Made by a program: the position numbers and the translations under genes. Below are positions 1 through 10,106 of a stretch of DNA of 64,000 bases, piece after piece. Below the pieces are notes generated by a model. The model was not told the DNA's origin, ran no database searches, and saw only the letters and a list, made by a program, of their open reading frames with translations. This DNA is from Cladorhizidae sp. MBARI D1340-BT2 (lineage: Eukaryota > Porifera > Demospongiae > Poecilosclerida > Cladorhizidae), in the NCBI GenBank assembly GCA_028752905.1, contig JAQNBH010000002.1:21043559-21107558 (forward strand), given 5' to 3'. Numbering within the stretch: position 1 is the stretch's first letter; every line of letters starts with the position of its first letter.

Positions 1-425
1 AGTCAGCCCAAGAACTTATTTTAAATGAGCTTACTTTACAGAAACTTCCAAGTTGGCTAGAGAGCAGTATGTGCCAGATAGAACTCAAGGAGGAAGTGCT
101 GAGATGTCTCTTCACCTCACCAAGAGAGAAGGATGCAGTTCCAAGGACAGAGCAAAAAGGAGGACGAAGAACCCTCCCCGAGAATCCCGAGACATCAGAG
201 GACGTTTCCCCTACCCCAGACTGTCTGAGCAAGGAAGACAACTCCCTGGTAACATTAACCCATGTAACATAAATATTCCTCAAGAGAGAGGGCCAAGAGA
301 TCTGTTGAATGTTACAGGTGTGGGAAATTAGGTCACATGCAGAGGGATTGTCGTGTCAAAATAGAGAGAGGGAAATGTGCCCTCACTATGAGAAAGAATT
401 TGCCTGAATGGAATAGGAGAGTGAC
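1..425 (+). pseudogene. Gag C-terminus with CCHC zinc knuckle
   Basis: A CCHC nucleocapsid knuckle is read at about 301-360 (C-Y-R-C-G-K-L-G-H-M-Q-R-D-C, spacing C-x2-C-x4-H-x4-C). This motif packages the element RNA in gypsy-type Gag proteins. The upstream part (about 20-270) is polar and Pro/Glu-rich, as expected for the Gag tail, and frame changes occur before the knuckle. The N-terminal part of Gag is outside the window. Assignment rests on the knuckle and on the protease that follows. Confidence 0.7.
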
Positions 426-435
426 CATTAACAAC

Positions 436-720
436 TAGTCAGTGATAGCTTTGTTAGACACTGGCTGCACAAAAAGTATTGTGCATTCCCGGTGCGTAGA
501 CCAGAAAGATTATCTTCCCTGGGAAATAGCATATACTACAGCAAGTTCAGCTTGAACCCATTTCCCAGCAGCCAAGATAAACATTCAGGTAGACGGACAT
601 GAGAAGGTAGTATTAGCAGTGGCTGTATCCGAGCACCTTATGTGTGATATGTTGATGGGGCATGATATTCCCCTATTTAAGACATACTTCCGGGAAGCTC
701 TGGATACAGATGCCGGGAAG
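436..720 (+). pseudogene. Retroviral-type aspartic protease
   Basis: The active-site motif L-L-D-T-G-C lies at about 450-470, followed by a protease-like C-terminal stretch (SEHLMCDMLMGHDIP, about 625-675). In the family this enzyme cleaves the Gag-Pol polyprotein. In-frame stops just before the active site (TAG at about 437) and at about 553 break the frame. The C-terminal half is fused in frame to the integrase linker downstream. The same C-terminal motif recurs in element 2 at 14,357-14,596, which supports homology. Confidence 0.7.
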
Positions 721-1503
721 AGGGACCTTGTCCCTCCTACTCTCCCTACCCCTGAGCTGGGCCTGGCAACCACAAGGATCCAAAGCAAGCTTCGGACCCT
801 AGAAGAGCAAGCCGAGGCCCGACAACTCCAAGAGGATGAGCCCATCATACAACCAGTACTAACTGATGACAATGACAGTGAAATGGATGAGGAAAGCATG
901 AGCCTAGCCGAGCCGGAAACACCTCCTACAGACGAACTAGAGACCCCTCCCCCACCAGCACCAGAAGAAACAGGAGTGAGCCTAGGAAAGCCAGAAAGAC
1001 CTCCAAAGGATGACCTAGTGACTCCCCCATCAGCAGAGCCCGGAGACTTGGACACTATCTCCCCGGAAGAGTTTCGTGAGGAACAGAAATGCGTAAGGGA
1101 AAAAGTGAACCAAAAAGACAGTGCGTATTTTTGGAAGGATAGGTTATTAGTAAGGAAGCCCTACCAAGAATTAGGAAATAACTTGTTTATGGTGCACAAA
1201 TCAGCCAGAGCCAAGGTAATGAGGTTAGCTCACTCCTCTGTAGCAGCAGGTCACTTTGGCAGGGAAAGAACCATCCAACTTATCAGAGGTAGGATGGATT
1301 GGCCAGGTCTGGCCAGAGATGTGCATGAGCTGTGTCTGTCTTGCCCCATCTGCCAAAAAGCCAGCCCAGCTGTAGTACCTAAGGCACCCCTTCACCCATT
1401 ACCTATTATTGATCAACCGTTTAGTCGCATAGCTATGGACCCCTTAAGAACTTCTGGTGGACACAAATACGTACTCATAGCTATGGACTACACTACTAAA
1501 TAG
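619..1503 (+). pseudogene. Protease tail, acidic linker and truncated integrase
   Basis: This is the longest open stretch of element 1 (294 codons). It has the protease C-terminus, then about 120 residues of Pro/Glu-rich linker, then an integrase H2C2 zinc-binding domain with the H-F-G-R-E-R-T and C-P-I-C-Q-K signatures. It ends with the first strand of the integrase catalytic core (A-M-D-P, then A-M-D-Y). The core stops abruptly at about 1,500, where RT sequence begins, so the second catalytic Asp and the Glu are missing. No RT lies between protease and integrase, which is why the order is called Gmr1-like. The copy cannot encode a working integrase. Confidence 0.8.
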
Positions 1504-2515
1504 CCAGCTTAACCACCCTTGACCTAACACAGGGGTACTATCAGGTCCCCATGGGGAGCAGTAGTAGAGAGAAGACTGCCTTTATTACTCCCTATGGGAT
1601 GTATCAATTTACGACTATGCCCTTTGGTTTGGTTCGGCCTCCTCCACCTTTCAAAGGTTAATGGACCACATCTTGTTCGGGTTGGAAACCTTTACTGCCG
1701 CATACCTAGATGACATTGGCATTTATAGTCAGAACTGGAAAGAACATTTACAAAATGTGTCAGTAGTTTTAGGCAGAATGAGAGAAGCAGGTCTCACAAT
1801 AAAACAAGAGAAATGTAACTTTGGTGTGAGCCATTGTGAGTATTTGGGACATTTAGTGGGTGGAGGAAAAGTTAGACCATTGTCTTGCAAGGTTGAGGCC
1901 ATCTGTACTTATACACCCCCTCAGACTAAGAAGCTTTTTGGAATAGCCAGTTACTACCGAAGGTTTATACCCAACTTCTCCGAAATAGCATCTCCTTTAA
2001 CAGACTTAAGCGAAAAGAATCAGAGTAATAAGATTGTGTGGAGTAGTTCTTGTGAAGTAGCTTTCAAAGCTCTAAAAGCCACAATTACTAATCACCCTGT
2101 GTTATTATCCCCAATCTGGAAAAGACCTTTTATCCTACAGACGGATGCACCAGCGACGGGGCTGGGATTTGTACTCAGCCAAATCAACCTCAAGGGTGAC
2201 GAGCATCCGGTGGCGTTCAATTCCTGAAAACTTCTACCCAGAGAACAGAGATATTCGATGATAGAACGGGAAGCTCTTGCCATCGTGGCAGGAATTAAAT
2301 ATTTCAGTGTCTAATTGGAGGGAACTACATTTACCATTGAAACTGACCACAATCCCCTGGCCCAACTAACCAATATTAAAGACAGATAAGGCTTACTCAC
2401 TCGTTGGGCGCTTGACCTACAAGACTACGATTTCACCATCTCCCACCGGTCGGGTTCCGCCAATGCCTACGCCGATGGCCTAAGTCGAGACGGGTCTCGA
2501 GCCGAGGAAGGGGGA
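1504..2515 (+). pseudogene. Reverse transcriptase palm and RNase H
   Basis: RT sequence begins at about 1,512 with [12 protein letters not shown]. After a one-base frameshift near 1,640 it continues through the catalytic box Y-L-D-D-I (about 1,700), the thumb, and a Y-Y-R-R-F-I connection motif (about 1,955). RNase H follows (L-Q-T-D-A near 2,137; T-D-H-N-P near 2,342; Y-A-D-G-L-S-R near 2,470). In-frame stops at 2,224, about 2,312 and 2,387 interrupt RNase H. RT fingers are missing because of the deletion that joined this segment to the integrase. Confidence 0.85.
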
Positions 2516-2516
2516 A
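2503..2516 (+). other. Polypurine tract of element 1
   Basis: A purine-only run (GAGGAAGGGGGAA) sits directly before the TGTCAGGGA that opens the 3' LTR. This is the expected primer site for plus-strand DNA synthesis. Its position relative to RNase H and the LTR matches element 2. Confidence 0.65.
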
Positions 2517-3165
2517 TGTCAGGGAATTCTATCTCCCTGACTGAGTTCACAACAGCCCGGGATGAAGCCAAACCAGCAGCTGTTGTTGCCAAAGAACCTA
2601 GTCGGCAAGCCGTAGACCAGATGTGTGGAAACCATGGTAGCGAGTGTGAGAACAGACGAAGGACCTCACCACCAGACACTATAAAGGATGTGGTCCACCT
2701 GCCTGAGGAAAGATCTACACACCCCTCACCTGATAAGACAAGACATTGGATTGATCGCCAAGGGTCGGTGCCATGACGACCTGATGTCATCAAACCTAGT
2801 AGTTCGAACACTATATAAGAAACAGCTAGGGAGTAGTTAGCAGATACCTGAATATTGACAGAGACTGCTGCAACCAGCAATTAATAACTGTTAGATAAGA
2901 ACCCTCTGAACCTTTGTTATTGTGGTTGATATTGTGTTGTGTTATCTTGTCATGGCTGGTGTATTTATGTATCTCATAATTATAATATAACTATCTGTAG
3001 TTATATTTGGGAATCCAGCAATTCTGTTGAGAGTTGCTGAGTTTGGCTTGTTCTGAGGATTGCCAGTAGGACAGACTGGGAATCAAAGATTAGGCGTCAT
3101 GTGAAGACCAGGGATCTGCTCAGCCAGCTAAAGTGTCCGTACTAGGAGAAGGCTGGTTTTTCATG
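2517..3165 (+). repeat. 3' LTR of element 1 (right end approximate)
   Basis: The LTR starts TGTCAGGGA, the same start as the minus-strand LTRs of element 2, and shares the nearby CCCTGACTGA hairpin partner. A TATA box (TATATAA, 2,812-2,818) is the likely U3 promoter. The end is not fixed because the partner LTR is outside the window. I place it just before the 32-bp minisatellite. Confidence 0.55.
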
Positions 3166-3690
3166 ACACATGACCAGTGTATCCAAGGCACTTGGTACTA
3201 CATGACCAGTGTACCCAAGCCACCTGGTACTACATGACCAGTGTATCCAAGCCACCTGGTACTTACTACTTGACCAGTGTATCCAAGCCACTTTGTACTA
3301 CATGACCAGTGTATCCAAGCCAACTGGTTACATGACTAGTGTATCCAAGCCACTTGGTACTACATGACCAATGTATCCAAGCTACCTGGTACTACATGAC
3401 CAGTGTATACAAGCCATGGTACTACATGGCCAGTGTATCCAAGCCACCTGGTACTACATGACCAGTGTATCCAAGCCACCTGGTACTACCTGACTAGTGT
3501 ATCCAAGCCACCTGGTACTACATGTGTATCCAAGCCACCTGGTACTACATGACCAGTGTATCCAAGCCACCTGGTACTACATGACCAGTGTATCCAAGCC
3601 ACCTGGTACTACATCACTAGTTTATCAAAGCCACCTGGTACTACATGACCACTGTATCCAAGCCACCTGGTACTAATTGACTAGTGTAAC
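3164..3690. repeat. ~32-bp minisatellite
   Basis: About 17 imperfect tandem copies of a ~32-bp unit (ATGACCAGTGTATCCAAGCC plus ACCTGGTACTAC) lie between the LTR of element 1 and the next transposon. Some copies are shortened, for example near 3,325, 3,415 and 3,520. No coding potential is seen. Confidence 0.9.
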
Positions 3691-3719
3691 CACCTGGGAC
3701 ACACAATCATTGCTCTAAA

Positions 3720-6175
3720 TAGGAGTGGGCTATACGGCAGCCAAAATGAAATTTCTGTTATTTTCATTAGGGCTGAGTTTTTTTGTGTTCTATATAACCT
3801 ATCTCAACATGAAGTGGGGAAAAAATTGGCCTGGGGTCCAAAAAAAAAGTGTGCAGAGCCCTTTTGTGTTAGCACACCTTACATTTAATGCATGTGAGTG
3901 CATTTTAGAGTTTTTCTCATACCTCAGGTTCTGCTTTAGGTAGAGACTTCATCTAAAACATTTTTCTGGGGTTATTTAGGACACAGAAAGTCATAAAAGT
4001 AATTAGAAAATCATAGAAGTACAATTACTGGTCAAGAAATTTATTTTGGACTAATATTTAACCACATATTCCACAAAACATCTTGTATTTCAGGTCCATT
4101 ACATAAAACAAGGCTTCCTCATAGAAAAGTCCCAGGTGCCAGAAACTTGCACAGGCACAATCTGCTGCTGGATAGTGTCCTGGATATCATCAGTGCCAGG
4201 TGGTCGCTGCCAGAGGTTATCTCCAATACCAGCGCGTATCAGGTGATCCACCCGGAAGGTTCCGTCCCCATTATCATCTATGTAAAACCCAATATACCAT
4301 CTCTTGTTGCTTCCCTCATCCCAGATAACAGCAAGTGGTTGGTTAGGCTGGAACACAGGTTCTTCCTGTGAGATCTCTGCCTCCTGAACGGTGGTGTTGG
4401 CTCCTGTCAGTCTTTCCATGATCTCCTCCTCACACGGAAACTCCACCACCTCCTCTGCTTGGTAGTCATCACCTAGGATCACAGTTAGGTTCTCGATCAT
4501 TTCATTCTCAGACAGTTTGTTGACCTTGTAAAGGTCCCTGCGGACATCTGAATCATGTAGATGTATGAATCGCTGGTATTGGATCTCTTGCCTCAAGCAG
4601 GTCTTTAGCTCTGGTAAATTTTTTTTGACAAGCTCCTTCAGTTCTTTGACACATGTAACTGGTCCTCCATGTTTTTTACATTTCACAAGAAGTTGATCGA
4701 CAAAATCATTGGCCCTCACTTTCTTTTCCAGGTTCTCTCTCAACCTTTGTTTCTTCTTCTCCTTCTGATTATTACTCCACGTCACCTCCATGGAGTCTAG
4801 GTGTTTTAGGACAGCAATGGTTGGATGCTTGTCCATGAGCATAAGGCTTTGATCCTCTTTGCCTTGAACAGCCTGTTAGAATGAGAGCTGACTGGGCAGC
4901 AAGATAACCAAACTTGGCCAAGTACCTCTCCGTATTCAGGTTGTTTGTTGGCAGGTTCTTCCGTTGGTCTACAGTCAATGTATGGAGAGGAGTTGCTCGT
5001 GCAGTATCTAGGTCACTGCTCCAATACTCACGCTTGCACTGCAATTCTACACCTCTGGCGGCCTGGAGACACATCTCTCCCAGAAGAAAGTGATCGAGAT
5101 CGCTTTGTGGAGCATTATGCTCCATTTTCACGTGTGTCCACTCTACATGATATATGATAAAGGTGTCTGTCTTTTTATCAGCAAGGTCACTGCAGAGCTT
5201 GGGAAGGATGTTCACCAGCAAATCCTGGCTTGCTCTATCGACGCAGTTGAGGAAGGGCATTGTCACCCTGTACGTAAAATTAGCAAGCGCCTTGAATCCT
5301 GCGATTATGAAATCGTTATCAAGGTAAATCTTACATGCTCGAACAAGAAGATTATTTAATGGTGTCTGTACGAGTAGCTGTTTGAGGTAGGGAATGCAAT
5401 CGTAGACCGTACCTGCCTGGTATCCAAGTCTAGTAGAACGCTTCTCTTTGTAGAGGCTAAAGGATTTGTGTACTCCAGCCTCCTCTAGAATCAAGTCAAA
5501 CTGTTCTGCTAGAGATGTTGTCTTCCCGTCTCCCTCATGTGCTACAAGCTTTAGAAGAGCTGCCAGAGCTGTTTCAACAACAGATTTTTTCTGACGAAGG
5601 AATGACTTCAACAATGGCTCTCTCTTCACAATCATTTCGCGAAGGCCAATCTTGTCCTCAATGGCAGCCATGGTCATGAGGTTATCTGCATCAAACTGTT
5701 CACATGTATGAGACTTACAAAGCAAGTGGTATGGCATATGCTTAGAGCCAAGTTGATCTGCCACACCTGTCTCTATCTTGATCACAGCATATGTCATTAG
5801 TGAACCTGACCACAATAATGCAGACTGTGAACCTATCAGTGCATTCTGGGAGTTCAAAAAGTGCCAATTTTGGCCTAATTTTGAAAATAAAGTGAACTGG
5901 GTTAAAAACAATGAAACTTTTTAATATAAACATGGCAATTTTACTTCTTTTGATACCATATTTAACCATGCAGCTTTAAAAAAATGACTATTTTAATTTT
6001 TTCCACTAATTTGATAGAATTTTGGGGCCACCCGGACACAAAAAAACCTTGCACACTTTTAGTTTACACCCCAGGCCAATTTTTTCCCCATTTCATGTTG
6101 AGATAGGATATATAGAACACATAAAAACTCAGCCCTAAGCAAAACAAAAAATGACCCATTTATAGCCTACTCCTA
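3720..6175 (-). mobile_element. TIR DNA transposon, 7-bp TSD, unassigned superfamily
   Basis: Inverted repeats of about 130 bp (3,720-3,857 against 6,048-6,175, diverged but clearly alignable, outer end TAGGAGTGGGCTATA) flank a minus-strand transposase-like ORF. CTCTAAA occurs immediately outside both ends (3,713-3,719 and 6,176-6,182), as a 7-bp target-site duplication. The ends, the TSD and one central ORF make this a full-length element. Seven-base duplications are unusual: hAT gives 8, and P-type elements 7-8. The protein shows no family signature that I can name. Confidence 0.8.
4099..5911 (-). pseudogene. Transposase-like ORF, frameshifted, family unnamed
   Basis: The minus-strand reading starts near 5,911 and runs about 350 residues, loses frame near 4,860, and resumes for about 245 residues to 4,099. 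Visible features are an N-terminal C-K-S-H-T-C motif, a long helical middle, a conserved-looking T-N-N-L-N-T-E-R-Y-L block, and then a Lys/Glu-rich coiled segment. The C-terminal module contains W-Y-I-G-F-Y and V-D-H-L and resembles an SH3/Tudor-like fold. Similar two-part proteins occur as uncharacterised repeat-encoded proteins in cnidarians and fish, as far as I recall. The TIRs make a transposase role likely. No DDE triad can be assigned by eye. Confidence 0.6.
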
Positions 6176-6183
6176 CTCTAAAT

Positions 6184-6505
6184 AAAGAACATACATGCAG
6201 TATTATTATACGAAGGCCCATCATTGCTCCAGTTAATTAACATACAAGCAGTTCATGCATACAGAAGCCATTCATTCGTCCATTTAACGAACATACATTC
6301 AGTACAATTATACAGAGGCATCTCATTGATCCATGTGATGAACATACATGCAGTATAAGTAAGGAGGCCACTTATTGCTGCATGCAATGAACATACATGC
6401 AGTTCATGTATACAAAGCATATTGTTCGCTCCTTATAATGAACACACATGCAGGACAAATATATGTATGCTACATATTCCTCATGTGAAGAACATACATG
6501 CAGTA
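6184..6505. repeat. Degenerate ~62-bp tandem repeat
   Basis: Five or so diverged copies of a unit containing GAACATACATGCAGTA and an ATTG-CTCC block follow the transposon directly. Spacing between the ACATACATGCAG cores is about 60-65 bp. Confidence 0.7.
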
Positions 6506-7984
6506 CTGAGCGAGGGATGATGGTTCATCACAAGTTATTTATAGTCCACATACAATAGGGCATGAAGTGTTTATTGTGCTAGTTGACTTTCATTAATTGA
6601 AAACACTTATTGATATGCAGTATTACATAGTGATAACATCAATTGGCATCTTCAACATTTGTTAGTTGGCCTAGCAATACTCTAGGGACAACTTGATCTT
6701 TCAGGGTCCCTCTTTTGCCTATTCTTCCAAATGCAGATAACTCATATGTTTTATGCTCCAAGGATTAGCAGCCAGAAGATGACTATTAAAATAATCTCCT
6801 AGAAAGACCACTTTGCAATATTCAGTGATTATCCCTAAAATATTAACAGGTGTTCTTAGTAATGGGGTATAATTTATTGTAAATTGATTTATCGGCTGTA
6901 TGTGGCCGTTTATAGAGCATAAACACTCAATGCGAAGCAACTATCTGTTTTGCAACGTGTCGTTATTCAAATTTGCAAACATCTTCACCACCAGCCACTC
7001 CCTCTCTATTGAGCATTAGATAAACCACACCCTCATGATGAACCACATCCTAGATTGTTCCTCCCCCCACCCCAACCTCTAGTCACTTAACCGCACCTAC
7101 AGATACTCCGATCCATCCTCCAGTGGCTCAACCAGTGGAATTGAGGGGGGGTTAAGGCGCACAGGAAATCTTTGAGGCAAAACTTGCCCAATTCATGTTC
7201 ATACAAGAATTTGAAGAATTTGAAGTAAAATACCCATAACATCATCCCCCTCTCCCTGTGTGCCTGGTGTTATAGAGAATTGTTGCCAGTTTCTCTCTAG
7301 CAGAGAGCATCAGGACCCAGCATCAGGGTTTTTTCCCTGTGAACATAACATTGCCATTTCTGTTCAAAGAAGAATAGTACTATATATACTGTATAGTATG
7401 ATGAAGAACAGTCTGAATATGATGCTTTTATGTGTATGTACCATATATAAGCTCACATTCAAGCAATGGTCCTGGTTTATATATGAAAATGCAGCCATTG
7501 CTGTATGTTTTCTGATTGAATTTTTTAATGTAGTTTTTGGAACTGCAGGTTGGAATGTGAAGTGGATTCCCACACACATGAAACTCCTTTTACAGTACAT
7601 CGCTTAGTCTTGAATAGTTATAACAACTCTGATTAATAGAGCTCCACAAACACTACAGATTGAATCCCATTTTTATTAATTTTTAAAATGAACTTATGCT
7701 CATGTGAGAAGGTTTCTAAATAATATATTAGAAGCACCTTGTGGGTGTGAGTTTTGGAGCTGCATAAATTATGTACACTTCATTGTATGGACTATATAAT
7801 AGAGAGCTCAAATGGTTAATCTTTCAGTGTATTCTATTTTAATATTAAAAATATTGCAGTTATAGCTCTGCCAAAGTTACATGCAACCAAAGTGGGAGTA
7901 CATCTACTTGAACTGGACCTAATTGTTGACCCTGATGGAAAGTGATAGCCCGTTGAAGTATTTATCTGGGACTAGAGCAAACCC
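6506..7984. other. No recognisable feature
   Basis: AT-rich sequence with only short, low-complexity or unsupported ORFs on both strands. No motif, repeat or splice structure stood out. Confidence 0.6.
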
Positions 7985-8240
7985 TACTCCGTAAAGGTAG
8001 GGCAGGAGGCCACACCCCATGCACCCATGCCTTACACATGTGAAGGACGGGCATGAGACCACAGCCATGCATTATATATGAGAATGAAGGTGAGGAGTCG
8101 ACACCACATGCAACCATGCTTTATGGCTACATGTATGGGTAGGGCAGGCAGCTCACCCCATGCATTATACATGCATTGAAGGGAAGTTGTCCACACTCCA
8201 TGCAAACATATGTCATATACAGTAAGGAGGGGCAGCATCT
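7985..8240. repeat. Degenerate ~60-bp repeat (CCATGCA-rich)
   Basis: Four diverged units share GGGCAGG, CACCCCATGCA and TATACATG blocks at roughly 60-bp spacing. ORFs here come from the repeat and are not annotated. Confidence 0.5.
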
Positions 8241-8248
8241 AAAGAAAG

Positions 8249-8800
8249 GTGGTATGGACTTGATATATAGCTCAAAAGATTGGTCTCTCCATATGCTCAC
8301 TTTGATACTAAAATATTTTTCATATGGGCAAGTTACTGGAACTAAAGTGGAGGGAGCCTCAAAACCTTTATGCCTGATTTTGCCACATAAATATCTCCAG
8401 ATTGCCAAGTGCTAGAGAGTTGAAATTAGCACCAGAGGCTAGAGAAAGCCCTACTCTATTTTTGATTAGGCGCTAAAATGTAAGTACTGGTCAAGCAAGC
8501 GCACAGGTGAAAAATGAATCTTATGGAATTTTAACAAAATTCATTTTACAACCAAGCATTTGACCACGTACTTACGTTTTAGCGCCTAATCAAAACGCTC
8601 ATTGCATAGAGTAGGGCTTCTTCTAGTCACTGGTGTTAATTTCAACTCTCTAGATCTGGAGATATTTATGCGGCAAAATCAGGCATTCTGGTTTTGAGGA
8701 TCCCTCCACTTTAGTTCCAGTAATTTGGCTATAGTTATACGCATGAAAAATATTTTAGTATCGAAATAAAGCACACAGAGAGAGCTATCTTAAAAGGTAC
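8249..8800. mobile_element. Foldback (palindromic) element, old copy
   Basis: The left arm (8,249-8,530) is the imperfect reverse complement of the right arm (8,535-8,800). Matching blocks are GATATATAGCTCAAAAGAT/TCTTAAAAG, GATACTAAAATATTTTTCAT, GGAGATATTTATG and TTTTAGCGCCTAATCAAAA. It is the same family as the near-perfect palindrome at 11,255-11,966 and the half copy at 15,735-16,065, but more diverged. There is no coding capacity. No clear target duplication was found. Confidence 0.8.
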
Positions 8801-9061
8801 CTGTACATACTCCACCCCCTAATGCTGCACGGATAACTTATGTTGTTCTAATGCTGCTGGTACAAAGCAGCCACCATACTAGAGCTTGGAATAACAATCC
8901 CATTGAAGAGACACCTCCCACACACGTGCATGTACTTAACTGTCAAATGCTGAACGTTGTATTAAGTAGCATTTAGGGGGTCTACCACTTTTGTCTATAA
9001 AAATATTTTAGTTACCTAAACTGTGGTTGTTAAGCCTCTCATGTTTAGTTACCTAATGTTG
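8800..9061 (-). pseudogene. Gene-like repeat, distal part (split by LTR element 2)
   Basis: This segment aligns in reverse complement with 55,150-55,400. Shared blocks include ATGGGATTGTTATTCCAA, TTAGAACAACAT, GCAGCATTA and CATGAGAGGCTTA. It continues across the retrotransposon into 15,210-15,690. Function is unknown; see the other half at 15,210. Confidence 0.65.
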
Positions 9062-9648
9062 TGTAAGCGTTGCCTACTTAGCTCCAGCCGCTTTTGCTGA
9101 ACTACAGTAGCCACCCACTTATCAAGCCTGGCCTTGATAACAATTATTGCGCAATTGAAATTCCTCAGCTCAGACTTCCCAGCTAACAACCTTATTGTTA
9201 GCGCCTAATGCTTATTAGACAACTTGAGTAGCGCCTAACGCTTAATAGAAGAGAGATTAGAGTAATTAAGATTCATTCGGGGAGATAACAATATCTTTTA
9301 CTCCCACAGAACAATACAACAGAAGTAATACAACTTAGCAGCAATAACATAAGTTCTTATCAAAACAGTTCAAACTAACTCTAGCTAATAATAATAGTTT
9401 AGTCCTTTTATAATTTACTAACTGTTTACGCCCTCAGACCGCAGCATCCTCATTAGTGCTCTTGAAATGACCATATTAGGTCATTTCGAGTGGCCTTCCT
9501 GCTTCTGGTCTGGTCCAACCAGAACTGTCCACTTGTTCGGCTTCTTTATCAGGTTGGAATATGTTCGTGACACTACTTCCTGTGTCCTTCTTCCCTCCTC
9601 TGTGTGGTTCACACTCTGGTATTTGGTCAGTCAGGGAGGTCCCTGACA
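9062..9648 (-). repeat. 3' LTR of element 2
   Basis: 587 bp, TGT...ACA. Aligned by eye with the 5' LTR it differs by a handful of substitutions plus an indel of about 30 bp near 9,325 and a smaller one near 9,240, which suggests a fairly recent insertion. A TATA-like box (minus strand, near 9,405-9,417) lies in the U3 part. The left edge abuts the target duplication TGTTG. Confidence 0.93.
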
Positions 9649-9658
9649 CTCCCCCAAC
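9649..9658 (-). other. Polypurine tract of element 2
   Basis: Reads GTTGGGGGAG on the minus strand, immediately upstream of the 3' LTR start TGTCAGGGA. The position is canonical for plus-strand priming. Confidence 0.8.
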
Positions 9659-9659
9659 A

Positions 9660-10106
9660 TTGGTCAGAGACCCTGGGTCTCTGGAAAGGCCATCCGCATT
9701 GGCATTGGCTTTGCCACTGCGATGAACAATATCATAACTGTAGGGTTGAAGAGAGAGAGCCCACCTAGCTAATCTGCCGTGGTTATCTTTTAGATTAGTC
9801 AGGTGGGTTAAGGGGTTGTGGTCGGTTTGGATAATAAAGTGGGTACCCTCCAAGTACGTACGAAAATGTTGGACTCCTCTTATTATGGCTAGAGCCTCCC
9901 GCTCGATAGCCGAGTAATTCCGTTCACTGGCCAACAACTTCTTAGAAGCGTATGCTATTGGATGCTCCTCTCCTTCCCTGTCTACCTGACTCAACACATA
10001 CCCCAGCCCAGTGGCAGAGGCGTCAGTTTGTAATACAAAAGGCAGAGTCCAATCCGGGGTGACTAACACCGGGGCTTTCATTACCGGGGCTTTCATTAAG
10101 GCTTCT
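9660..10106 (-). pseudogene. RNase H domain of element 2 (N-terminus displaced by insertion)
   Basis: The minus-strand frame is open with L-Q-T-D-A-S (first catalytic Asp), I-E-R-E-A-L-A (Glu), T-D-H-N-P (Asp), and the terminal D-G-L-S-R that is common at the end of gypsy RNase H. The frame then runs into the PPT and LTR. At 10,107 the ORF meets the TTAA of a later insertion. The same frame resumes on the far side at 11,052, and no base appears lost across the TTAA. The domain removes RNA from the RNA-DNA hybrid during element replication. Confidence 0.88.

Larger units (their letters stand above)
1..3165 (+). mobile_element. Ty3/gypsy element 1 (Gmr1-like order), 5'-truncated by window
   Basis: Along the plus strand this holds the Gag C-terminus with a zinc knuckle, an aspartic protease, an integrase zinc-binding domain plus the start of the integrase core, the RT palm, RNase H, a polypurine tract and a 3' LTR. 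Placing integrase before RT is the order of the Gmr1 group of Ty3/gypsy elements, not standard gypsy. The 5' LTR and most of gag lie outside the window. Stops, frameshifts and an internal deletion at about 1,500 show the copy is dead. The right end is approximate because no second LTR is available for comparison. Confidence 0.85.

Noticed and set aside
585..1055. 156-codon Ser-rich minus-strand ORF
   Set aside because: It is the antisense shadow of the Pro/Glu linker in the element 1 polyprotein.
4147..5359. Plus-strand ORFs at 4,147, 4,945 and 5,090
   Set aside because: Antisense shadows of the minus-strand transposase-like gene.
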